Shown: positions 1 to 6,212 of the stretch, one piece after another
Position numbering within the stretch: position 1 is the stretch's first letter
Layout of the letters: every line of letters starts with the position of its first letter
Assembly (NCBI GenBank): GCA_029857855.1
Contig: JAOUGG010000164.1
Span: forward strand, 1-6,212
DNA length: 6,212 nt
Reading direction: 5' to 3'
Origin: Acidimicrobiia bacterium
GTDB lineage: Bacteria > Actinomycetota > Acidimicrobiia > Acidimicrobiales > SZUA-35
The notes under the pieces: model-generated
The model's input: only the letters and a program-made list of their open reading frames with translations
Databases searched by the model: none
Told to the model about the DNA's origin: nothing
Position numbers and translations under genes: made by a program

Positions 1-288
1 GGTGAGCCCGACCCGGTCCGTTTGGAACCGGTGGCGCACCCGAGGCTGCACCACCTTGACACCCCGCGACAGTCGATCCATGACGTCCATCAGATCTTCC
101 CGCAGCTCGGGGTCGACGCCCGGCGCTGTGTGGGCCACGATGCCCGCGAGCAGCACCCCGCCGGCGCCCGGAACAGGGTCGATGGGCAGGTTCCGACCGC
201 CGAGCGCAACCCGCCGGGTCGGGGCGATGGGCCGGGAATGACAGATCTCCAGTTCGGCGATCACAACAGCGTCGGACCGTGGGCTCAC
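1..288 (-). CDS. Unrecognised conserved-looking protein, N-terminal part (runs off left edge)
   Basis: On the minus strand an open frame of 96 codons runs from a GTG at 288-286 to base 1 and continues past the edge. An in-frame TGA lies only two codons upstream, so GTG is the only plausible start in reach. The predicted product begins MSPRSDAVVIAELEICHS and continues with segments such as APTRRVALGG, then a glycine-rich hydrophobic stretch (GAGGVLLAGIVAH, about residues 46-58), an acidic amphipathic stretch (PELREDLMDVMDRL) and a basic segment ending in RHRFQTDRVGLT. The composition is protein-like with GC-rich third positions, unlike the arginine/serine-rich plus-strand frames over the same DNA. 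It is divergent from ppk2 with 112 bp between starts. I do not recognise a family with confidence and assign no function. The glycine-rich segment is too short and too interrupted to call a membrane helix. Confidence 0.72.
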   Translation of the reverse strand, partial: MSPRSDAVVIAELEICHSRPIAPTRRVALGGRNLPIDPVPGAGGVLLAGIVAHTAPGVDPELREDLMDVMDRLSRGVKVVQPRVRHRFQTDRVGLT

Positions 289-296
289 AACGTTTC

Positions 297-302
297 ACGC
301 TA
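297..302 (-). promoter_or_regulatory. Candidate -10 box for a leaderless mRNA of the left-edge gene
   Basis: On the minus strand the hexamer TAGCGT fits the actinobacterial TANNNT -10 pattern and lies 8 nt before the GTG start. Transcription would then begin at or next to the start codon. There is no Shine-Dalgarno sequence upstream of the GTG. I see no convincing -35 box. The call is inference from spacing. Confidence 0.45.
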
Positions 303-343
303 CCGTCCCGGGCTCCGGTTCGGTCTCCGGTGTGGCACCCGCA

Positions 344-370
344 ACGCCCACCGGATCGAGCGGTGGGTGT
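344..370. repeat. Inverted repeat (10-bp arms) in the divergent region upstream of ppk2
   Basis: The arms 344-353 (ACGCCCACCG) and 361-370 (CGGTGGGTGT) pair over ten positions, nine Watson-Crick and one G-T, around a 7-base centre. It sits 18 bp upstream of the proposed ppk2 -10 box, so it overlaps the expected -35 region. It could be an operator for a dimeric regulator of ppk2 and/or the divergent gene. If transcription starts at 401 as proposed, it is not transcribed with ppk2, so an RNA attenuator role is less likely on that strand. Confidence 0.5.
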
Positions 371-387
371 CGCGGCGCCGGGTCCCA

Positions 388-393
388 TAGGCT
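388..393 (+). promoter_or_regulatory. Candidate -10 box for leaderless ppk2 mRNA
   Basis: TAGGCT fits TANNNT and ends 7 nt before the ATG at 401, which places the expected transcription start on or beside the A of the start codon. No Shine-Dalgarno motif precedes that ATG. The geometry matches the boxes proposed for glpX and the left-edge gene. There is no recognisable -35 hexamer. Confidence 0.5.
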
Positions 394-400
394 CGATGCC

Positions 401-1228
401 ATGAGCGCAGAGTTTGACATCGATCGGTTCCGGGTCATGCCCGGTCAGGACCTAGATCTGGCCGCCTGGGATCCCCAGGAGACGCCGGGCTGGGATCCCG
501 ACGACAAGCACGGGGCCAGGCATCGGGCGAGGGTGCTGAACGATCGGCTGGAGGAGCTCCAGGAGCTTCTCTGGGCCCAGGGAACCGAGCGGGTGCTCGT
601 CGTGCTGCAGGCGATGGATGCCGGCGGCAAGGACGGCACGATCAAGCACGTGTTCGACGGAGTGAACCCGAGCGGGGTGAAGGTGGCGTCGTTCAAGAAG
701 CCGTCGAAGGAGGAACTGGCACACGACTACCTGTGGCGCGTCCACCAGCAGGTTCCCGGAAACGGCGAACTCGTGATCTTCAATCGCAGCCACTACGAGG
801 ACGTGCTGGTGGTACGGGTGGAGAACCTGGTTCCGCCGGAGCGCTGGCAGCGCCGCTACGACCACATCCGCAACTTCGAGCAGATGTTGGCCGACGAAGG
901 AACGACGATCGTCAAGCTCTTCCTGCACATCTCGAAAGCCGAGCAGCGGGAGCGTCTCCAGGCGCGGCTCGATCGTCCCGAGAAACACTGGAAGTTCGAC
1001 CCGGCCGACCTCGGGCCTCGCTCCAACTGGGAGCAGTATCAGGAGGCGTTCGAGGCGGCGTTGGCCCGAACCAGCACGGCGGCGGCGCCCTGGTATGTCG
1101 TGCCCGCCAACCGGAAGTGGTTCCGGAACCTGGTCATCTCCGAGATCCTGGTGCAGACATTGGAAGGCCTCGGCATGACCTTCCCCGAGGCACCGGCCGA
1201 CATCGCATCGATGACGATACCCGACTGA
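401..1228 (+). CDS. ppk2: Polyphosphate kinase 2 family (class III-like) polyphosphate:nucleotide phosphotransferase
   Basis: A cytoplasmic 275-aa enzyme that transfers phosphate from inorganic polyphosphate to nucleotides. Visible features are an N-terminal region to about residue 60, then the Walker A loop in AMDAGGKDGT (71-80, K77). The strand FDGVNPSGVKVASF and the basic KKPSKEE (99-105) follow. The Walker B segment is FNRSHYEDVLVVRV (127-140), and the helical lid contains ARLDRPEKHWKFDPADL (188-204). The C-terminal PWYVVPANRKWFRNL (230-244) is a PPK2 signature. From memory, the sequence tracks the Meiothermus ruber class III PPK2 nearly throughout, including SHYED where class I enzymes have SWYNRA. 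Class III enzymes phosphorylate both NMP and NDP, so AMP to ATP is plausible, though the class call is inference. The frame is open back to 332, but residues encoded by 332-400 have no family resemblance. The ATG at 401 gives MSAEFDIDRFRV and fits a leaderless promoter. It converges with glpX. Confidence 0.95.
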   Translation: MSAEFDIDRFRVMPGQDLDLAAWDPQETPGWDPDDKHGARHRARVLNDRLEELQELLWAQGTERVLVVLQAMDAGGKDGTIKHVFDGVNPSGVKVASFKKPSKEELAHDYLWRVHQQVPGNGELVIFNRSHYEDVLVVRVENLVPPERWQRRYDHIRNFEQMLADEGTTIVKLFLHISKAEQRERLQARLDRPEKHWKFDPADLGPRSNWEQYQEAFEAALARTSTAAAPWYVVPANRKWFRNLVISEILVQTLEGLGMTFPEAPADIASMTIPD

Positions 1229-1265
1229 GAGCCCTCGGTCGGGGGCAGCCGGAGCCCTCAGTCGG
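1220..1265. terminator. Candidate bidirectional terminator shared by ppk2 and glpX
   Basis: On the plus strand CCCGACTGAG (1220-1229) and CTCGGTCGGG (1234-1243) form a 10-bp stem with one U-G pair and a 4-base loop. It includes the ppk2 TGA at 1226-1228. The left arm can instead pair perfectly for 9 bp with CTCAGTCGG at 1257-1265, which covers the glpX stop (1258-1260). The outer pairing works equally on both strands; the inner hairpin is weaker on the minus strand, where it has an A-C mismatch. No U-run follows, so this is a terminator without a T-tract, and efficiency is unknown. The segment GAGCCCTCRGTCGG occurs twice (1229-1242 and 1252-1265), which creates the alternatives. Confidence 0.5.
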
Positions 1266-2316
1266 AGGTCTCAGCCGGAGAGGCGGCGGCCTGCTTCATG
1301 GCCACGTTGACCTGGCTCCGACGGAGGCGTCCCCGCTCCTCCAGCGCCTCCAGTTTCTCAGCCCGATGAATGGCCTCGATGAGGCGGACGGTTCCCGAGT
1401 TGCCCCGCATGACCAGCGACTGCGTGCGGATCGTCTCGGTCCCGAACTGGACACCGCGCAGGAGCGCCCCCCGGGTGATGCCGGTGGCGGCGAAGAAGCA
1501 GTTGCGGGTGCCGATGAGATCGTCGAGTCCGAGGATCTTGTCGAAGTCGTAGCCCTGGTCCTCGGCCAGGGCCCGTTCGGCGTCGTCGCGGGGCCACAGC
1601 CGACCTTGCAGATCGCCGCCCATCGCCTTCAGGGCCGCGGCGGCGATCACCCCTTCGGGGGTGCCGCCGATGCCGAACAGGATGTCGACCCCGGATTCGG
1701 GCCAGGCGGTGGCGATGGCTCCGGCGACGTCACCATCACGTATCAGGCTGATGCGGGCACCGGTGGCCCGGATCTCGTCGATGAGCTGCGCATGGCGGGG
1801 ACGATCCAGCACCACGGCGTTGAGGTCGCGGACCTTCTTGCCGGTGGCTTTGGCCAGCGCGGTCAGGTTGCGCGCGATCGGCAGGCGGATGTCGACGATG
1901 CCCGCCCCGTGGGGACCGACGGCGATCTTCTCCATGTAGACGACGGGACCCGGATTGAACATCGAGCCCCGCTCGGCGGCGGCGATGACGGCGATGGCAC
2001 CGCCCTGGCCCTGAGCCGTGAGGGTCGTACCGTCGACCGGATCGACGGCGATGTCGGCGTGGGGCGGCTGGCCGTTGCCGATCCGCTCGCCGTTGTAGAG
2101 CATGGGCGCCTCATCCTTCTCGCCCTCGCCGATGATGACCGTGCCGTCGATCTGGACGCCATCGAGCATGGCCCGCATGGCGTCGACCGCGGCCTGATCG
2201 GCTCCGATCTTGTCGCCTCGACCCATCCAGCGGGCGGCGGACATGGCCGCGGCCTCGGTGGTCCGGACCAGCTCCAGAGCCAGGTCACGTTCCGGTGATA
2301 CCCATTCCGATGACAT
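1258..2316 (-). CDS. glpX: Fructose-1,6-bisphosphatase class II (GlpX)
   Basis: Hydrolyses fructose 1,6-bisphosphate to fructose 6-phosphate, the committing phosphatase step of gluconeogenesis, in the cytoplasm with divalent metal. The 352-aa length fits the family. Signatures in order, numbered from the start used here, are GDKIGADQAAVDAM (34-47), GEGEKDEAPMLYNGE (63-77), the metal-binding DPVDGTT (92-98), NPGPVVYMEKIAVG (121-134) and GIGGTPEGV (215-223, with the acidic E221). Known GlpX catalytic acidic residues map to D35, E64, D92, D95 and E221. Three in-frame starts are possible: GTG 2325, ATG 2322 and ATG 2316. I chose 2316 because a TANNNT box lies exactly 7 nt upstream and would overlap the GTG, and because no Shine-Dalgarno site supports the earlier ones. 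Some actinobacteria and cyanobacteria have GlpX as their main or dual FBPase/SBPase. A sedoheptulose activity cannot be judged here. The C-terminal 20 residues are alanine-rich and lack motifs. Confidence 0.95.
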   Translation of the reverse strand: MSSEWVSPERDLALELVRTTEAAAMSAARWMGRGDKIGADQAAVDAMRAMLDGVQIDGTVIIGEGEKDEAPMLYNGERIGNGQPPHADIAVDPVDGTTLTAQGQGGAIAVIAAAERGSMFNPGPVVYMEKIAVGPHGAGIVDIRLPIARNLTALAKATGKKVRDLNAVVLDRPRHAQLIDEIRATGARISLIRDGDVAGAIATAWPESGVDILFGIGGTPEGVIAAAALKAMGGDLQGRLWPRDDAERALAEDQGYDFDKILGLDDLIGTRNCFFAATGITRGALLRGVQFGTETIRTQSLVMRGNSGTVRLIEAIHRAEKLEALEERGRLRRSQVNVAMKQAAASPAETSD

Positions 2317-2323
2317 GGCCATC

Positions 2324-2329
2324 ACGGTA
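2324..2329 (-). promoter_or_regulatory. Candidate -10 box for leaderless glpX mRNA
   Basis: On the minus strand TACCGT fits TANNNT and ends 7 nt before the ATG at 2316, matching the ppk2 arrangement exactly. The expected transcript would begin at that ATG. The last bases of the box overlap the alternative GTG start at 2325, so both cannot hold. No clear -35 box is seen. Confidence 0.45.
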
Positions 2330-2376
2330 CCGGATCAGCCCGGGACGCAGGTCGAGCCCGCCAATTCCTACGGCTC

Positions 2377-2390
2377 TTCCGGAAATTTCC
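2377..2390. repeat. Two overlapping perfect palindromes in the glpX upstream region
   Basis: TTCCGGAA (2377-2384) and GGAAATTTCC (2381-2390) are each perfect palindromes and share GGAA. They lie about 50-65 bp upstream of the proposed glpX -10 box and about 90 bp upstream of the divergent gene start, in a locally AT-rich patch of a GC-rich window. That position suits a regulator site for either gene. No regulator is identifiable from sequence alone. Confidence 0.35.
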
Positions 2391-2398
2391 ACCCAATG

Positions 2399-2431
2399 CC
2401 GTACTCAGTCCCGTCTGACGTGCGCAGAATG
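2399..2431 (+). repeat. Dispersed imperfect repeat, copy 1 (upstream of the TIGR03086-like gene)
   Basis: This segment matches 3070-3102 in the same orientation at 26 of 33 ungapped positions by hand. The best conserved part is CTGACGYGCGCAGAAYG, preceded by GTACTCRGT. Both copies are outside genes and flank the TIGR03086-like gene at its two ends. The function is unknown. The palindromic GGTAC-TCG-GTACC present in copy 2 is broken in this copy. Confidence 0.5.
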
Positions 2432-2476
2432 GACGTCGGACAAGACGTAAACACCGGAAACGAGCAGATCAGATCC

Positions 2477-3043
2477 ATGAGCGAGAACCTCCGCAACTAC
2501 ACCAAGGCACTCTTCGCCTTCGACCATGTCGTCAAGAACGCCAAGCCGACGACCTACAAGCGCAAGTCCCCGTGCGAGGGATGGACCGGCGCCGACGTCT
2601 ACGAACACGTGCTGGGCGGGGTGAAGATGGTTCAGTCGTTTGCCGCCACCGGCACCGGACCACGGTCGACACCGAAACTCGGAGCCAAGCCTCTCGAGGC
2701 CTGGGAGAAGCTGCGCGACCAGACGCTCGAGGCACTGGATCAGGAAGGGGTGCTGCAGTCGATCGCCAAGGACCCGTTCGGTCCGGACTTCGGTCCGATG
2801 TCGATCGACGCCCTGGTCGGGTTCATGACCGCCGACCTGGCCGTGCACACCTGGGACCTGGCCCGAACCGCCAAGGTCGACGAACGGCTCGATCCGGGAT
2901 TGGTCAAGTTCGCCAACACGGTGTGGCGGAACCTGCCTGATCCGGTGCTCCGCAGCCAGGGCATGTTCGGCCCGAAGGTGAAGGTCGAGAAGGGCGCCGA
3001 CGCGCAGACGAAGATGCTCAACTATCTCGGCCGCACCGTCTGA
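2477..3043 (+). CDS. TIGR03086 / mycothiol-dependent maleylpyruvate isomerase-like DinB-fold protein
   Basis: A predicted soluble 188-aa four-helix protein of the DinB/MDMPI superfamily. The family marks are SPCEGWTGADVYEHVLGG (31-48), which corresponds to the CxGWtvxdlxxHxxgG motif with the first metal-ligand histidine at H44, and TADLAVHTWDLARTA (118-132), which supplies D120 and H124 in a DxxxH pair. Characterised relatives bind a divalent metal through two histidines and one acidic residue, and some use mycothiol; substrates for TIGR03086 members are mostly unknown, so I do not name a reaction. The frame is open far upstream through the divergent promoter region. The ATG at 2477 is chosen because family resemblance starts directly after it (MSENLRNYTKALFAFD). 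An ATG at 2429 would add 16 unlikely residues. Shine-Dalgarno support is weak and no TANNNT box is at leaderless distance. It is divergent from glpX and convergent with atpC. Confidence 0.88.
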   Translation: MSENLRNYTKALFAFDHVVKNAKPTTYKRKSPCEGWTGADVYEHVLGGVKMVQSFAATGTGPRSTPKLGAKPLEAWEKLRDQTLEALDQEGVLQSIAKDPFGPDFGPMSIDALVGFMTADLAVHTWDLARTAKVDERLDPGLVKFANTVWRNLPDPVLRSQGMFGPKVKVEKGADAQTKMLNYLGRTV

Positions 3044-3064
3044 CCCACCCGAAATGATTGCAGC

Positions 3065-3089
3065 TCAGACGGTACTCGGTACCACCTGA
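3065..3089. terminator. Imperfect hairpin between convergent genes, weak bidirectional terminator candidate
   Basis: TCAGACGGTAC (3065-3075) and GTACCACCTGA (3079-3089) pair at 9 of 11 positions around the loop TCG, with two adjacent mismatches. It is 22 bp past the TIGR03086-like stop and 39 bp past the atpC stop on the other strand. There is no T-tract on either side. Part of it lies inside the dispersed repeat, so the palindrome may belong to that element instead. Confidence 0.35.
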
Positions 3090-3102
3090 CGCGCGCAGAA
3101 CG
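3070..3102 (+). repeat. Dispersed imperfect repeat, copy 2 (downstream of the TIGR03086-like gene)
   Basis: This is the partner of 2399-2431, in the same orientation and 671 bp away. It lies in the 84-bp spacer between convergent gene ends. Unlike copy 1 it contains a perfect GGTAC/GTACC inverted repeat. The rest of the spacer (about 3101-3127) is a G/A-rich tract with no further recognisable feature. Confidence 0.5.
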
Positions 3103-3127
3103 AGAGGCGGCGAGGAGGGCGGAGGGG

Positions 3128-3535
3128 TTAGCGGGAGCCGACTGCCTCGCCGGCCGAGGCCAGCAGGACCTCGGCCCAGCGGCGGTTGTTCCGCAACTCG
3201 GCGTTGTCGGGGTCGGCCGTCTCGGCCGCCTCGGCCTCGGCCAGCTCCGCTCGGGCGGCCGCCACGTCGATCTCCTCGGCCGGTACGGCGGCGTCGGACA
3301 GCACGGTCACCTTGGTGCCCGTCACCGAAACGAACCCACCCCGAACGGCGAAGCGGCGCACGTTGCCGCCGTCCTCGGTCACCCGAACCTCACACGGAAC
3401 CAGCGAGCCGATGAACGGCTCGTGGCCGGTGAGGAAGGCGATCTCTCCCCCACCCCGGGTACGGGCCACCACCTGGCTGCCCTGCCCCGAGTAGAGGATG
3501 TCCTCCGGGGAAACGAACTCGACTTGCATTGTCAT
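3128..3535 (-). CDS. atpC: F1Fo ATP synthase epsilon subunit
   Basis: The epsilon subunit forms part of the central stalk with gamma, couples rotation to catalysis, and can inhibit ATP hydrolysis through its C-terminal helices. The 135-aa length is normal. The N-terminal beta-sandwich covers about residues 1-85: MQVEFVSPEDILYSG, then the conserved GHEPFIGSL (38-46) and RFAVRGGFVSV (61-71). A helical hairpin follows at about 87-128, rich in alanine and glutamate and ending near NNRRWAEVLLASAG. The ATG at 3535 is preferred because GAGGT (minus strand, 3546-3542) lies 6 nt upstream. The ATG at 3529 would be 12 nt away. It is the last gene of the leftward operon, and its TAA at 3128-3130 faces the TIGR03086-like gene. 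The 95-bp gap to atpD is long for this operon and holds a structured element. Confidence 0.96.
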   Translation of the reverse strand: MTMQVEFVSPEDILYSGQGSQVVARTRGGGEIAFLTGHEPFIGSLVPCEVRVTEDGGNVRRFAVRGGFVSVTGTKVTVLSDAAVPAEEIDVAAARAELAEAEAAETADPDNAELRNNRRWAEVLLASAGEAVGSR

Positions 3536-3541
3536 GGAATG

Positions 3542-3546
3542 ACCTC
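3542..3546 (-). promoter_or_regulatory. Ribosome binding site of atpC
   Basis: GAGGT on the minus strand, 6 nt before the ATG at 3535. It decides for that start over the ATG at 3529. The hairpin at 3566-3595 ends 20 nt upstream, so it would not directly mask this site. Confidence 0.65.
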
Positions 3547-3565
3547 GCTGAAAATCGTTTGCTTG

Positions 3566-3619
3566 CCCGATGTTTCGCCAGCGGCGAAACTCGAGGTCCC
3601 GACCACCGGTCGGGACACG
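3566..3619 (-). repeat. Structured spacer element, copy 1 (atpD-atpC), two tandem hairpins
   Basis: In plus-strand coordinates, hairpin A pairs GTTTCGCC (3572-3579) with GGCGAAAC (3583-3590) around a 3-base loop. After a single unpaired base at 3571 the stem continues with CCCGA (3566-3570) against TCGAG (3591-3595), with one wobble pair in the transcript. Hairpin B directly abuts it: GTCCCGACC (3596-3604) with GGTCGGGAC (3608-3616), 9 perfect bp around a 3-base loop. The region 3569-3619 aligns with 6132-6184 at roughly 37 of 52 positions by hand, in the same orientation to transcription. No T-tract follows, and atpC must be transcribed past it, so a simple terminator is unlikely. RNA stabilisation, processing or a REP-like palindrome are possible. 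Confidence 0.65.
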
Positions 3620-3630
3620 GTGGCACGTTT

Positions 3631-6110
<2,480 letters not shown>

Positions 6111-6112
6111 TA

Positions 6113-6123
6113 CTTCCTACCTT
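6113..6123 (-). promoter_or_regulatory. Ribosome binding site of atpG (tandem motif)
   Basis: On the minus strand AAGGT (6123-6119, 8 nt from the ATG) is followed by AGGAAG (6118-6113, 2 nt away, with its AGGA core 4 nt away). Both could pair with the 16S rRNA tail, and the upstream one has the better spacing. The hairpin of copy 2 ends only 8 bp further upstream. Confidence 0.6.
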
Positions 6124-6130
6124 CTACTTG

Positions 6131-6184
6131 CGACGTTTCGACCGCCGGTCGAAACTCGGGGTCGAGGACAAAATCCGAGACACG
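6131..6184 (-). repeat. Structured spacer element, copy 2 (upstream of atpG)
   Basis: In plus-strand coordinates GTTTCGACC (6135-6143) pairs with GGTCGAAAC (6147-6155), 9 bp around a 3-base loop. After a single unpaired base (6134), CGA (6131-6133) pairs with TCG (6156-6158), the same bulge position as copy 1. The second hairpin is weaker here: GTC and GGA (6161-6163, 6166-6168) can pair with TCC and GAC (6174-6176, 6179-6181) across a 2x2 internal loop. The flanking sequence ACTCGRGGTC and CGRGACACG matches copy 1 at nearly the same spacing. The remaining 6185-6212 shows a TGA on the minus strand at 6212-6210 that may be the atpA stop; no further atpA codon is visible to test this. Confidence 0.62.
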
Positions 6185-6205
6185 CCGAACCTCGAGGGCG
6201 AGGAC
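6156..6205. repeat. Short direct repeat upstream of atpG
   Basis: TCGGGGTCGAGGAC (6156-6169) and TCGAGGGCGAGGAC (6192-6205) match at 12 of 14 positions, 36 bp apart. The low complexity (G/A-rich with CG) makes chance similarity possible. It may be a remnant of local duplication in the spacer. Confidence 0.3.
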
Positions 6206-6212
6206 GAAGTCA

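Noticed and set aside
332..400. Upstream extension of ppk2 to the ATG at 332
   Set aside because: It would add 23 residues (MAPATPTGSSGG...) without family resemblance and would cover the inverted repeat and the proposed -10 box.
733..2298. Long plus-strand open frame of 521 codons
   Set aside because: It reads out of frame through the ppk2 end and antisense through glpX. The translation is low-complexity, without family motifs, while both underlying frames encode complete conserved enzymes. High GC removes stops.
2210..2476. Upstream extension of the TIGR03086-like frame
   Set aside because: It would overlap the glpX N terminus on the other strand and the divergent promoter region. Family similarity begins right at 2477.
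3101..3127. G/A-rich tract downstream of atpC as a functional element
   Set aside because: It is low-complexity sequence without symmetry or a known motif; composition alone does not support a call.
3058..3414. Plus-strand frame of 118 codons starting in the spacer
   Set aside because: It is proline/arginine-rich and antisense to atpC, starts inside the dispersed repeat and has no ribosome binding site.
3596..3616. Hairpin B as an intrinsic terminator between atpD and atpC
   Set aside because: No U-run follows in the direction of transcription, and atpC is an essential distal gene of the same operon. Attenuation is still possible but not shown.

Overview
The window is high-GC bacterial DNA carrying mostly core energy and carbon metabolism genes. 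The gene set points to an actinobacterium: a GlpX-type class II fructose-1,6-bisphosphatase, a TIGR03086/mycothiol-isomerase-like protein, a class III-like PPK2, and an actinobacterial-style F1 ATP synthase epsilon subunit. Acidimicrobiia is my best guess, but that is an impression from protein style and not a database result. I see no mobile element, tRNA, rRNA or CRISPR array.

Layout from left to right. (1) Positions 1-288, minus strand: the N-terminal 96 codons of an unrecognised protein that starts with GTG and runs off the left edge. (2) Positions 289-400: a divergent promoter region. (3) Positions 401-1228, plus strand: ppk2, a polyphosphate-dependent nucleotide kinase. (4) Positions 1258-2316, minus strand: glpX. 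It converges on ppk2 with only 29 bp between stop codons, and an inverted repeat covers both gene ends. (5) Positions 2317-2476: a divergent region with palindromes and one copy of a dispersed repeat. (6) Positions 2477-3043, plus strand: a TIGR03086-like DinB-fold protein. (7) Positions 3044-3127: a convergent spacer with the second copy of that repeat. (8) Positions 3128-6110, minus strand: atpG-atpD-atpC, the distal end of an F1Fo ATP synthase operon. atpA is expected just past the right edge; a TGA in the last three bases (minus strand) may be its stop.

The genes are mainly about ATP and phosphate economy. The F1 genes build the gamma, beta and epsilon subunits. PPK2 can regenerate nucleoside di- and triphosphates from polyphosphate. 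GlpX performs the irreversible phosphatase step of gluconeogenesis. No evidence here shows that they are co-regulated.

The least ordinary feature is in non-coding DNA. The atpD-atpC spacer and the spacer upstream of atpG are about 95-100 bp each and share a homologous element of about 51-53 bp in the same orientation. Each has a hairpin with paired base changes that preserve pairing and with the same single-base bulge. The 20-bp atpG-atpD spacer lacks it. A second pattern is that three genes outside the atp operon have a TANNNT box 7-8 nt before the start codon, as expected for leaderless mRNAs, whereas the three atp genes have Shine-Dalgarno sites.
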